DNA of 64,000 nucleotides from Streptomyces pilosus (GCF_014649835.1 NZ_BMTU01000011.1:186001-250000), one strand, 5' to 3'. Numbered from the stretch's first letter, positions 39,785 through 47,808 are shown. The notes: generated from the sequence alone by a model not told the origin. Numbers and translations: made by a program.

Positions 39785-40729
39785 TTATCGGTTGAGGACG
39801 ACGACGGCGACGAACAGCGCCTGCAGCAGCGTCAGGGGCACCAGCACCATCCACGCCAGCTCCATGTACCGCTCCATGCGCAGCACCGGCAGTGCTCGAC
39901 GCCCGGCCACCAGCAGCGCCAGGACTGCGGCGGTCTTGAGCAGCGTCCAGGCCCAGCCCGGCAGTAGCGGGCCGTTTCCGCCACCGAGGAACAGCGGGAC
40001 GCTGAAGCCGGCGGTCACCACGAGCAGCAACCACCGCCCCCCGAGAAAGACCAGCCGGTCCACGCCCGCCAGTTCGGCGGCGACACCACCGGCCGCATCC
40101 CGCCCCAGCGGGTACTCGAAAGGCCCCCAGAAGGCCATAGCGAGCGCGCTCAGCAGGTAGACGACGAAAGCGACCGGCATCCACACCACGAACCACACGC
40201 CGTCCTGCGCCGCGACCACCTCCCCCACCCGCAGTGACTCGGCCCCGAGAGCGGCGGTGGTGATCGCGAACATGTGCGGAAGCTCGTAGGCCAGCCCCTG
40301 TGCGAGGAACCGGTACCCGCCGATCAGCGACAGAGCAGAGTTCGGCCCCCAGCCCGCCAGCCACACCGCCGCCCAGGCCAGCGCCTCCATCGCGTTGAAC
40401 CACACGACGCCGACGGACGGATCACTCACGGCACCAAAGCCCCAGGGCAGTACGGCCCCCGCGAGCACCGCGGCCACCGGGACGAGCACCACGCCCAGCC
40501 GTCCCAGCAGCCGGTCGGCGGCCGTCGTACGGCGCGGCTGCTGGACGAGCAGCCGCAGGCCTTCACGCAAGGGCCCGACCGCACGCCGCCCGGCTTCCCG
40601 CACGCTACCGGCGGAACCACGCTCGGCAGCTCCGGAAAGCACCGAGTCGAACCCGGCCGTGACCACGGCGGCCACTGCCAGGACGACAGGAAGGACGACG
40701 GTCGCCCACAGGGGCGCGGCATCAGGCAT
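39785..40729 (-). CDS. nuoH: NADH-quinone oxidoreductase subunit H-like protein
   Basis: A 314-residue, eight-TM protein. The region AFWGPFEYPLGRDAAGGVAA corresponds to the quinone-chamber loop, but the canonical PFDLPEAE..ELVAGY..EYS acidic series is largely replaced. The quinone site is therefore probably altered. It starts at ATG 40729, overlapping the His-rich fusion gene by 8 bases. Confidence 0.85.
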   Translation of the reverse strand: MPDAAPLWATVVLPVVLAVAAVVTAGFDSVLSGAAERGSAGSVREAGRRAVGPLREGLRLLVQQPRRTTAADRLLGRLGVVLVPVAAVLAGAVLPWGFGAVSDPSVGVVWFNAMEALAWAAVWLAGWGPNSALSLIGGYRFLAQGLAYELPHMFAITTAALGAESLRVGEVVAAQDGVWFVVWMPVAFVVYLLSALAMAFWGPFEYPLGRDAAGGVAAELAGVDRLVFLGGRWLLLVVTAGFSVPLFLGGGNGPLLPGWAWTLLKTAAVLALLVAGRRALPVLRMERYMELAWMVLVPLTLLQALFVAVVVLNR

Positions 40730-42140
40730 GGGCCGCGCCCGACGCCGGTGCGAGCGCGAGTTCCTCGATGTCAGGGTCCAGGCTGGCCACGATGATTCGC
40801 GCGCAGGCGAACTCGGCACCAGTCAGCAGCTCGGGGAGGACGTCGAGCAATGCCTGCGACGGCGGTCGCGGTCCGTCCAATCGCCCACGCGGGCCGGTCA
40901 GCTCGTCCGAGGTCAGCAGCCGCCCCTCGTCCAGTTCTGCGAGCCCGCGCTCGATCTCGCCCAGCCACATCATCAGCCGGTCGTAGGCGTCCCCGTCCGC
41001 CGCGAGCGCAGGCCCGGTCACTCCGGCCGCCCGCCCCCTGCCTGCCGGCAACACCCCAAGTCCGGCGATCGACCAGCGCAAGGCCCGGGACCGGCCGATC
41101 CGCTGAACCGTCCTGCGCAACTCGCCGTCGATCGTCTGACGTGAGGCCCCCGACAGCAGTTCGTCCCGCAGCCGACGACACCGCGCTGCACCGTCGTCCC
41201 ATCCGGCGACGGCAAGGAGTCGCCCGGCACTGTCCAGATGCGCCGCACAGCGTCGGCGCGCCGCGCGGCCCCTGGTGACCTCTTCCCCCTGTGCGGCCAG
41301 CAGCCACGGCTCGTCCCAGTAGGGCAGCCGAGGGCCGGACGGCACGGGGAGGTGGTCCACCTCTACGCCCTGTAAGACGTCTCCTTGGAGGGTGAGTCGA
41401 AGGATCAGCCCCACAGGCCAGTCGGAGAGCCCGGGGCCGATCGGCACGTGCAGCCGGTCGAGCCTCAACGCGTCCCGGTCGTCGTCCCGCTCGGCCATCG
41501 GCAGACCTGCGACCTCGCCCATGGAGTGCATGTCGTGCCCCATGTGATCCATATGGCCGCCGTGGCCTTGGTGGTCAGCGTGGTCCATGTGCGCCGCGTG
41601 GTCCGCAGGCTGCTGGTGACCGTGACCCTCGTGTCCAGAGTGAGGTGAATGATCCTGATCGTGGCCCGTGTGGTGGTCGTCATGGTCTTGGCCCTCGGCC
41701 GCCTCGGGCGGCGGCTCGTCGTGGTGCGCACGGTGGTCGTGCTCGTCGCCGGGTCGCTGATGCTCGCCGTGGGCAGAGTTGCCAGGCTGGTCCCCGGGGG
41801 CAGCATCCTCGGGCGGCGCCCCAGTCACCGCCTTGTCGGCCAGTTCCCTGCACGCTGCGTCCAGTGCGTGTACGGCCTGGCCGCTCTTCCGGAGCACGAT
41901 GCGCACGGTGGGCTCCGGCATCGACCGCTCGATGCGGTCCAGCCACTCGGCGTCTTTCGGTGCCGGCACACCGCACACGACAAGCAGATCGGCGGCGGCC
42001 GGAGCTCCCGCTACGGGCCATCCTCGCCGGCGCACCTCTGCCTCAGCTTCCAGCCGGAGTTCTGTCGCTCCAGGCAGCGAGACCGTCAGTACCGCCGGGC
42101 GGCCCATCGCCGCGCGCCGCACAAGGGCTCTCAGGTCCAC
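40722..42140 (-). CDS. His-rich fusion protein in the NuoB/NuoD position
   Basis: A 472-residue protein found where nuoB-nuoCD normally lie. Residues 15-105 resemble the NuoB (20-kDa) fold, but the four cysteines of cluster N2 are absent. Residues 124-205 form an extreme metal-binding-like linker with about 24 His plus Asp/Met (HHTGHDQDHSPHSGHEGHGH). Residues 225-470 recall a reduced NuoD-like domain (GDAYDRLMMWLGEIERGL). Homology to B and D is inferred mainly from position and weak similarity. It overlaps nuoA by 10 bases and nuoH by 8. A redox role through Fe-S is unlikely; the His region suggests Cu, Ni or Co binding. Confidence 0.7.
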   Translation of the reverse strand: MDLRALVRRAAMGRPAVLTVSLPGATELRLEAEAEVRRRGWPVAGAPAAADLLVVCGVPAPKDAEWLDRIERSMPEPTVRIVLRKSGQAVHALDAACRELADKAVTGAPPEDAAPGDQPGNSAHGEHQRPGDEHDHRAHHDEPPPEAAEGQDHDDHHTGHDQDHSPHSGHEGHGHQQPADHAAHMDHADHQGHGGHMDHMGHDMHSMGEVAGLPMAERDDDRDALRLDRLHVPIGPGLSDWPVGLILRLTLQGDVLQGVEVDHLPVPSGPRLPYWDEPWLLAAQGEEVTRGRAARRRCAAHLDSAGRLLAVAGWDDGAARCRRLRDELLSGASRQTIDGELRRTVQRIGRSRALRWSIAGLGVLPAGRGRAAGVTGPALAADGDAYDRLMMWLGEIERGLAELDEGRLLTSDELTGPRGRLDGPRPPSQALLDVLPELLTGAEFACARIIVASLDPDIEELALAPASGAAHA

Positions 42141-42481
42141 CTCAGCGCCCCCTCACGCCAGGCGTACGCCACCGCCGCGAACAGGATGCCGAGGAAGAGG
42201 AACATCTCCACGACGGCCGTGGTGCCGACCTCCGAGACGGCCCTCACCCAGGGGTACATGAAGAGCATCTCCATGTCGAAGGCCAGAAAGATCATGGTGA
42301 CCGCGTACCAGCGCACATGGAACCGGGACACGGCATGCTCGCCCGGTGCGAGGCCCCCGGCGAAAGGGCCTGTGTCAAGAGGGGCCCGCCCGGCCGCGAG
42401 CCAGAGGCCCAGTCCGTAGAGGAAGACCAGACCGGCACCGGTCACACCGAGAAGGACCAGCATCGGCCGCCATGCGTCCAT
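42131..42481 (-). CDS. nuoA: NADH-quinone oxidoreductase subunit A
   Basis: A 116-residue, three-TM subunit, first in the operon. The family signature SRFHVRWYAVTMIFLAFDME followed by MLFMYPW is clear. The start is ATG 42481. The perfect dyad at 42594 lies 113 bases upstream and is probably the control site of the whole operon nuoA-(B/D-like)-H-J-K-L-M-N. Confidence 0.93.
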   Translation of the reverse strand: MDAWRPMLVLLGVTGAGLVFLYGLGLWLAAGRAPLDTGPFAGGLAPGEHAVSRFHVRWYAVTMIFLAFDMEMLFMYPWVRAVSEVGTTAVVEMFLFLGILFAAVAYAWREGALRWT

Positions 42482-42593
42482 CTCGCCCGACCTCCGTTCT
42501 CGGCGTCATACCGCTCATGGTGCGCGACCGGTTGGTTCGGGCCCTGCAGGCGCGGCCCAACGGCATTCGGCTGGGGGCGGCCAAAGAACCTCA

Positions 42594-42612
42594 CCACTAA
42601 GCAGGTTAGTGG
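42594..42612 (-). promoter_or_regulatory. Perfect dyad upstream of the nuo-like operon
   Basis: CCACTAA-GCAGG-TTAGTGG is a perfect 7-5-7 inverted repeat between nuoA and the divergent copper chaperone gene. It carries the same ACTAA core as the sites at 29124, 34029 and 47126, suggesting one regulator, possibly the BlaI encoded at 23795. Confidence 0.65.
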
Positions 42613-42653
42613 TTGGGTGGCGTCAGGAGAACACTCCCGCCCCAGAGGCAGGG

Positions 42654-42670
42654 TTACCCCCTGGGGGTAT
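42654..42670 (+). promoter_or_regulatory. CsoR-type box upstream of the HMA chaperone gene
   Basis: TTACCCC-CTG-GGGGTAT differs by one base from the perfect ATACCCC-N3-GGGGTAT sites at 59078 and 59161. It lies 32 bases before the chaperone start, overlapping the likely promoter, as expected for copper-relieved CsoR repression. Confidence 0.75.
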
Positions 42671-42701
42671 CATGGACTCCTCTTGGGAAGGGAGCAAGCA
42701 C

Positions 42702-42920
42702 ATGGTTCAGAAGGTGTACGACGTCAAGGGCATGACGTGCGATCACTGCGTCCAGGCCGTCAGCTCCGAACTCAACGGCCTTCCCGGCGTTGAGAACGTC
42801 CAGGTTGACCTGCCGTCAGGAAAGGTCACGGTGACCAGCGAGCAGCCGCTGGATGCCGCAGCCGTCGCGGCCGCGGTCGACGAGGCCGGCTACGAGCTCG
42901 CCGGCGGTGGAGGTCGGTGA
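42702..42920 (+). CDS. copZ: Copper chaperone, HMA domain (CopZ-like)
   Basis: A 72-residue HMA protein with the Cu(I)-binding MTCDHC motif (C13, C16) and the usual VQVDLPSGKVTVTS strand. It starts at ATG 42702 after GGGAGC. It passes Cu(I) to CopA-type ATPases, and a CsoR-type box lies directly upstream. Its stop overlaps a 54-codon gene by GTGA. Confidence 0.93.
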   Translation: MVQKVYDVKGMTCDHCVQAVSSELNGLPGVENVQVDLPSGKVTVTSEQPLDAAAVAAAVDEAGYELAGGGGR

Positions 42921-43081
42921 ACCGGCGGGCGGATCTGCTGCGCCGGGCCGTCAGCCACCCCGTCGTCAGGCTCACCGCCGCGGCACTTCTCCAGGCCGCG
43001 GCCTCCCGCCTCACAGAGCCCGGAGCAGCACCGGCCCTCAAGACGTGCGCGTGCGGCGACACCGCCCGCACACTCCGCTGA
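42917..43081 (+). CDS. Small coupled protein with a CxC motif
   Basis: A 54-codon frame starting at GTG 42917, which overlaps the chaperone stop by GTGA, and ending at TGA 43079-43081. It reads VNRRADLLRRAVSHPVVRLT, then an Ala/Leu helix, then LKTCACGDTARTLR. The C-terminal TCAC gives a CxC pair that could bind Cu(I). Codon use is normal for the genome (GC-rich third positions). No homologue is recognised, but coupling to copZ supports expression. Confidence 0.5.
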   Translation: MNRRADLLRRAVSHPVVRLTAAALLQAAASRLTEPGAAPALKTCACGDTARTLR

Positions 43082-43164
43082 GTTGCCCCGGTTACCAGGG
43101 TTGATCTGCGGAGCCGCGCACGGGGCGGCCGCGGGCCCCGGCGGTTCGCCTGGCGGTCACGAAC

Positions 43165-43206
43165 GCGGCTGGACCGGCCGGGCGCGCCCCCGGCCGGTCC
43201 AGCCGC
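43165..43206. terminator. Long bidirectional terminator hairpin
   Basis: GCGGCTGGACCGGCCGGG at 43165-43182 pairs perfectly over 18 bp with 43189-43206, with a 6-nt loop (CGCGCC). It lies between the convergent copZ unit and cbtA and can end both transcripts. Confidence 0.85.
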
Positions 43207-43226
43207 TGTGCTGTAGTACCGAACTC

Positions 43227-43991
43227 TCAGGTAGCCGGTGCGGACAGCTCTGCGCCCCGGCCGGCCGGGGCGGTGGCCCTGGGCTCCAGAAGACGCTCGG
43301 CCAGGTAGCCGAAGAGCAGGCCGAAGCCCGCCCAGAGCAGGGCCTGGATGCCGAGGGATGCGATGCGGAATTCCCACAGGTCGGTGGCGGGGAAGCCCTC
43401 GGGCACCTTGTCACCGGACGGCAGGAACACCATCGCAACCGTCACGGCCGCCACGAAGGCCAGGCCGGCCGCGGTGGAGGCATTCCAGTTGCCCCACTTG
43501 GGGCCCAGGCGGCGCCCCAGCAGAACCGCTGCGATGCCGAGCAGGACGCTCAGCGCGATCATCAGGAAGTACAAGGCGGTCCGCTGGTCGAGAGTGGCGG
43601 GGTCGCCGACGGCAGGTGGATTCGCCGGGTACTTCAGGGTGGGCACCAAGCAGACGGTGAGGAACGCGGCGAGCGCGGTCAGCGCGGCCGTGGCCCTTGC
43701 GCCGAACCGGCCTATCCGGCCCAGCGTGAAGCAGAACGCAAGGGCGGCGATCCCGCCGACGGCCACGCCGAAGACGAGGACGCCGGTGGCCAGTCCCGCT
43801 GTTGACTGCATGGACCTGCTGACCAGTTCCTCCCCGCCGCCGGCGTGGTGGGAGCCCGCCTCCTCAAAGGCGATCGCCGCGTCGACCGGCCCCTCGCCGA
43901 CCAGGTACGCGAAGACGAAGGCCAGTACGCCGGCGCAGAGGCCCGCGAGCATGCCGCGCACCAACAAGGCACGCACTATGGCGGAGTTCAT
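43227..43991 (-). CDS. cbtA: Cobalt transporter subunit CbtA
   Basis: A 254-residue, roughly six-TM protein of the CbtA family (NSAIVRALLVRGMLAGLCAG, PTLKYPANPPAVGDP, RTALYFLMIALSVLL). It is thought to import cobalt with CbtB. The start ATG 43991 is 15 bases after the cbtB stop. A cobalamin riboswitch upstream of cbtB supports cobalt rather than copper as the cargo. Confidence 0.92.
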   Translation of the reverse strand: MNSAIVRALLVRGMLAGLCAGVLAFVFAYLVGEGPVDAAIAFEEAGSHHAGGGEELVSRSMQSTAGLATGVLVFGVAVGGIAALAFCFTLGRIGRFGARATAALTALAAFLTVCLVPTLKYPANPPAVGDPATLDQRTALYFLMIALSVLLGIAAVLLGRRLGPKWGNWNASTAAGLAFVAAVTVAMVFLPSGDKVPEGFPATDLWEFRIASLGIQALLWAGFGLLFGYLAERLLEPRATAPAGRGAELSAPAT

Positions 43992-44006
43992 CGGAGTCCG
44001 CTCCCG

Positions 44007-44228
44007 TCAGTGGCAGGGGAAGCCGAGCAGGTGACGGCTGTCGTGCACCCACTCGTGGACGCCGTCGCCGGAGAAGACGGCAAGGGCACCCTGCTCGGCG
44101 CCGACGAAGTAGAGCAGGACGAGCATCACGAGGCCGAAGAACACGGCCCAGGGCAGGATGGCCCGCACGGGCAAGGGCGTTGCGGCGGGCAGGGTGGTGG
44201 GGGCAGGGGCGGCAGTGGACTGCGCCAT
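44007..44228 (-). CDS. cbtB: Cobalt transporter subunit CbtB
   Basis: A 73-residue, single-TM protein from ATG 44228 (GGAGG upstream). Its tail HEWVHDSRHLLGFPCH is the His/Cys metal-binding end typical of CbtB. The first gene of cbtBA, it lies just downstream of a cobalamin riboswitch. Confidence 0.9.
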   Translation of the reverse strand: MAQSTAAPAPTTLPAATPLPVRAILPWAVFFGLVMLVLLYFVGAEQGALAVFSGDGVHEWVHDSRHLLGFPCH

Positions 44229-44264
44229 GGCGAGACCTCCTCGGGAACACGCGTCCCGTTTCGT

Positions 44265-44440
44265 GTGGAGCACGCGACGACGGCATCGGGTCTGACTCGC
44301 CGCCATCCCTCCGCCCCTGTTGGGAGCAGAAGTCAGCGGCACACAGTGGCGCGACCGTGCCGGGCTTGCACCGGACTTCCGAGGCGCCGTCGTCCTTGTC
44401 GCCCAGATCGTAGAGGCAAGGAGACATTCGGCCAACATGG
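44265..44440 (-). promoter_or_regulatory. Cobalamin (AdoCbl) riboswitch controlling cbtBA
   Basis: On the minus strand, 44380-44342 reads GGAAGTCCGGTGCAAGCCCG and then GCACGGTCGCGCCACTGTG. This is the conserved GGAA..CCGGTG.AA.CCGG.GC.G..CGC.ACTGT core of B12 riboswitches. GTCAGACCCGATG at 44296-44284 matches the 3' conserved arm. The element ends about 40 bases before cbtB, so B12 probably blocks cbtB translation. Outer boundaries are approximate. Confidence 0.85.
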
Positions 44441-44492
44441 CGTGCGCCACCTACGATGGCCGGCCGGAGTGAATCCAGGCGAGGGGGCTCTT

Positions 44493-45086
44493 GTGACGAT
44501 ACGACTCGCGCTGGTGTGCGCCGCCGCACCCAAAGGGCGCGAGGTGCGCTTCGCCGACACCCCGCTCGACGAACAGACGCTGCGGCAGGCGCACGTGGCC
44601 GCCGCGTCCCTGCCCGCAGCGACCCGCCTGTACACCGCGCCCTCGCAGCGGTGTCGGCAGACCGCCGAGGCTTTCGGCTGGGACGCTGCCGTCACCGAAT
44701 CGGCCCTGCGGGACGTGGACATGGGCAGCTGGCATGGCCGTACGCCGGAGGAAGTCGCCACGGCGGACCCCGCCGCATTCACCGCCTGGCTGAGCGACCC
44801 GGAGGCCGCCCCTCAGGGCGGCGAGTCCGTGGCTGAGGTGTGCCGCAGGGTCGCCGACTGGCTCGACGCCCTACCGGCCGAAGCCGGGCGGGTGACGGCC
44901 GTGGTCGAGCAGGCCGTGGCGCGCGCGGCGGTGATTCGTGCTCTGTCCGCCCCGCTTACGTCGTTCTGGCGCGTCGATGTACCTCCCCTGACTGCCGTGT
45001 CGCTTACCGGCAGGGCCGGGCGGTGGAACCTGCGACTGGGGCCCGCCTTCGTGGAATCGCCCGTGGAAGAGGGCGAAGACGGCTGA
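44493..45086 (+). CDS. Histidine-phosphatase-fold protein lacking catalytic histidines
   Basis: A 197-residue protein from GTG 44493 (GAGGGG upstream). Its overall pattern is that of CobC-type histidine phosphatases (TAPSQRCRQTAEAFG, ALRDVDMGSWHGRTPEEV, GGESVAEVCRRVADWLD). However, the N-terminal RHG is replaced (LVCAAAPKG), and the second catalytic His region (normally VxHGGVIR) reads VEQAVARAAVIRAL. It is therefore probably not an active phosphomutase or alpha-ribazole phosphatase. Divergent from the B12-regulated cbtBA, so a cobalamin-related or regulatory role is likely. Confidence 0.8.
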   Translation: MTIRLALVCAAAPKGREVRFADTPLDEQTLRQAHVAAASLPAATRLYTAPSQRCRQTAEAFGWDAAVTESALRDVDMGSWHGRTPEEVATADPAAFTAWLSDPEAAPQGGESVAEVCRRVADWLDALPAEAGRVTAVVEQAVARAAVIRALSAPLTSFWRVDVPPLTAVSLTGRAGRWNLRLGPAFVESPVEEGEDG

Positions 45087-45159
45087 ACCGGCGTGTGACG
45101 GCTACCGGGGCGGGCCGGTGTCGGGGTGTCGACCTCCGTCACGGCACAGCAGGGGGCGT

Positions 45160-47133
45160 TCAGTCGCCGCCCTCCTCGGATGTGTTCCGGTAGGTGAAGG
45201 AGCGGTGGATGATGTGGTTCGGCGCGACAAGGGTCTCGCGTACGACCCGGCCGCGGTCGTCCAGCGTGAGCTCCAGGGCGAGTCGTTCGCCGGGATACCC
45301 GAGGGCCAGCACCGTGCGGCCCTCGGCATCGGTAGAACGAGAGGTCTGGGTGGCCCGGCCTTGGGCGTAGGGCTCGGAGTCCACGAAGCGATCGCCTGAC
45401 AGTTCAAGCCGGGTTGGCGCCGTCGCGGTACCGGTGGTGTCGCTGGCGACCTGCTCGTGCAGGGTGAACGCCTTTACGGACCGCATCGCCCTGACGGTGC
45501 GGGTCAGCTGGGTGCTGTCCGGACGCACGGGCCACGTCATCTTCAGTGTCTCCTTGCCACCGCCCCAGCCCTCTGCCGCTGCCCGGACGGTGAGCAGGTT
45601 GGTTCCCTTCTTCCATGTCATGGGGGCGTAGAAGCAGCCCTCGCCACAGCCGCGCAGAGCGACCGTCCGTGTCCGGCCGGCGGCGTCGGCAAGACGAAGC
45701 GATGCCTTGTACGTTCGTGAGTCCGGGCGTTCGAGATCCGTGGTCGGTGCGGTGAGGCGCAGGACCACCTGCCCGGCGGAGGCGGTGGCGGCGATGCCGA
45801 TCTGGTCAGCCCGACCACCGACGGTGATCGCGGCGCCAGTGGCTGGAGGGGCGAACGGCAGCCCGGCATTTTCGTCCTGCGGCGGTTGGGTGACCGAGAG
45901 CCATGCCGTGGCCGCCAGCGCAGCTGCCAGTCCCAACGCTTCGGCACGTACGAGCGAGCCCGGGGCCGCACGAGCCATCCGCCGTCGTGCGGCCAGTGCC
46001 AGTCCGCAGACTGCGGCCACCAGGGCGAGCTTGACGGCGAGGACCTTGCCGAAGTCGGTGACCAGCAGGTCGGAAGGCGAAAGCAGCAACAGGCCGGAAA
46101 GTGTGCCGGTCAGCAGGACGGCACCCACCAAGGCCAGGGCGAGACGCGCGTAGGTGGCGAGCGCAGCGCGGAAGGCACGGTCCCACCGGCGTGTGACGCC
46201 GACCCGGACGAGATGCACGAGAGCACCGACCCACACTGCGGCTGCCGCCAGATGCGCCGTGATCAGCACTGGGCCCCACACGTCGGACGCGGCTGCTGGG
46301 TGGGCTCGCAGCCCTTCGACCACAACGCCTACCGAAAGCGCGGACCAGGCTGCCGGCTGCCACCGGCGACCTGCCACGCTCATCGTCATGCCGGCCACCA
46401 GCCAGGCCGCCACCTCGACGATCGCGAGAATTCCGGCCCGCCCGCCCCACAGTGCCGAGCCGGACGGTGTGAAGATGCCCTCGATCAGGCTGCCGCCGCC
46501 AGCGATCAGCACCATGAGGCCCAGCGCGGCCGTCAGACCGCTCACCAGCCCGGCGCGCACCCACGGCCCGGGTGCTGTGATGCCGTGCCGGGCCGCCACC
46601 CGCTCCCCGACCAGGCCCCCCAGGACCAGTGAGAACGCCGCGAACAGCAGCCACCGCAGGACGGCGGTCGTCGCCGCCCCACTGACCTGCTGCTGGCTCC
46701 CGGACATGCCGGCGGACAGGTCCGCCGCGGCGGATCCCACGGCGAAGCGATAGTTGCCGCCCATGACGTCGCCGTCCTGAGCCGTGGCCTTCCACAGCAC
46801 CGTGTAGACACCCGCGCTGAGCGGTCCACGCACGGGCACGATCAGCTGCCTGCCGCCTTCACTGCGCGAAGGGGATCCGACCGGCACCGACCGTCCGGAG
46901 CCCGACGTGATCCGCACGGTCCGCGCACTGGCCGCCTGTACCGGCTCGTCGAAGACCAGCGAGATCTCCTTCGGCGCGGTGGGCACGGCGCCCTCGATGG
47001 CCGGGGAGGCGAACAGCAGGACCGCATGCGCCTGCGCGGGGGTGGCGGACACGAGGAGCCCAGCCACGGTCAGTATTACGGCGGACGCCAGGCGGACAGC
47101 CCGGCGAGCCGATGCAGCGCACATCCTAAGCAC
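45160..47133 (-). CDS. CopC-CopD copper resistance fusion
   Basis: A 657-residue protein: a signal peptide (1-35), a CopC domain (about 36-133), eight or so CopD TM helices (about 155-425) and an extracytoplasmic C-terminal domain (430-657). Cleavage after ATPAQA would leave His as residue 1, the N-terminal Cu(II) ligand. The usual CopC DGH ligand reads DGD here. The C-terminal CGEGC pair is extra. The start may be GTG 47133 or ATG 47124; both abut the CTAA dyad. It probably imports copper or protects the envelope. Confidence 0.9.
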   Translation of the reverse strand: MLRMCAASARRAVRLASAVILTVAGLLVSATPAQAHAVLLFASPAIEGAVPTAPKEISLVFDEPVQAASARTVRITSGSGRSVPVGSPSRSEGGRQLIVPVRGPLSAGVYTVLWKATAQDGDVMGGNYRFAVGSAAADLSAGMSGSQQQVSGAATTAVLRWLLFAAFSLVLGGLVGERVAARHGITAPGPWVRAGLVSGLTAALGLMVLIAGGGSLIEGIFTPSGSALWGGRAGILAIVEVAAWLVAGMTMSVAGRRWQPAAWSALSVGVVVEGLRAHPAAASDVWGPVLITAHLAAAAVWVGALVHLVRVGVTRRWDRAFRAALATYARLALALVGAVLLTGTLSGLLLLSPSDLLVTDFGKVLAVKLALVAAVCGLALAARRRMARAAPGSLVRAEALGLAAALAATAWLSVTQPPQDENAGLPFAPPATGAAITVGGRADQIGIAATASAGQVVLRLTAPTTDLERPDSRTYKASLRLADAAGRTRTVALRGCGEGCFYAPMTWKKGTNLLTVRAAAEGWGGGKETLKMTWPVRPDSTQLTRTVRAMRSVKAFTLHEQVASDTTGTATAPTRLELSGDRFVDSEPYAQGRATQTSRSTDAEGRTVLALGYPGERLALELTLDDRGRVVRETLVAPNHIIHRSFTYRNTSEEGGD

Positions 47134-47146
47134 CTAAGTCGACTAG
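47126..47146 (-). promoter_or_regulatory. CTAAG sites overlapping the copCD start
   Basis: CTAAG (47126-47130) and CTAAGTCGACTAG (47134-47146, centred on AGTCGACT) lie immediately at the 5' end of the CopC-CopD gene. The CTAAG word is shared with the dyads at 29124, 34029 and 42594, but symmetry is weaker here. Confidence 0.45.
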
Positions 47147-47370
47147 CAGATCGTCGCGCGAACCTATCAGGGCGTCGGACAGGCAAAGCACCTCGGGCTC
47201 TCGCGGGCCGCCGCGCAGCCCGCTCTGCGGTGACGACCCGCAAATGCGCTGCTCCCGGTTGCGGCTTCACAGATCACGCGCTCTTGCCACCCGGATGTCG
47301 GCCACCGGTACTCTTGCGCCGCGACGGGCCAGAGGCGTCACGTCGGCGCCACGGCGAGATGACGGAGCGT

Positions 47371-47808
47371 ATGAGCCACGGAGCAAGAGCAGGACGAGGG
47401 GCAGTCGGCCGACTGCTGCTCCTGCTGCTCCTCGCTCTCGGCCTGATGCATCTCCTCGCCCACGCGGGCAGCGCCGACACCGGCCCCGAACACGGCACCG
47501 CCACTCACACCCACGACGTGCATCAAGAGCGGACCGCACAGGACGAAACAGCTACGCCCCTCGCGACGACTGACGAGCACGGCGATCACGGCACCTGGAA
47601 CGCGACGGAACTCGGACTGTGCGCTGTGGTCATCGGCTGCTGCGCTCTGCTGACGATCAGCGGTCGGCGCCTCCACAGGCGTCGCGCCCGCTTGCTCCTG
47701 CAGCTCAGGCGGCGCATCCAGGCCGCGTGGTCCAGCCGGTGGCGGCCACCACGCCCCAGGCATTGGCAAGGCGTCGATCTCGCGCAGCTGGCCGTCCTGC
47801 GAATCTAG
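47371..47808 (+). CDS. DUF6153-like small membrane protein ending in VLRI
   Basis: A 145-residue protein from ATG 47371 (GGAG five bases upstream); ATG 47359 is an alternative. It has TM segments at about 15-32 and 78-96, a His/Asp-rich region between them (HTHDVHQER, DEHGDHG), a basic stretch, and the tail GVDLAQLAVLRI. It is divergent from copCD. It is a third member of the LRI-ended group in this island; function is unknown. Confidence 0.72.
   Translation: MSHGARAGRGAVGRLLLLLLLALGLMHLLAHAGSADTGPEHGTATHTHDVHQERTAQDETATPLATTDEHGDHGTWNATELGLCAVVIGCCALLTISGRRLHRRRARLLLQLRRRIQAAWSSRWRPPRPRHWQGVDLAQLAVLRI

Noticed and set aside
42594-42612. The 42594 dyad as a CsoR or Zur site
   Set aside because: Its CCACTAA/TTAGTGG arms do not match the ATACCCC/GGGGTAT boxes in this window or the TGAAAATCATTTTCA-like Zur pattern.
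45160-47133. CopC-CopD as two separate genes
   Set aside because: The frame is continuous from the signal peptide through the CopC domain and TM helices, with no internal ribosome site at the domain border; fused forms are common in actinobacteria.
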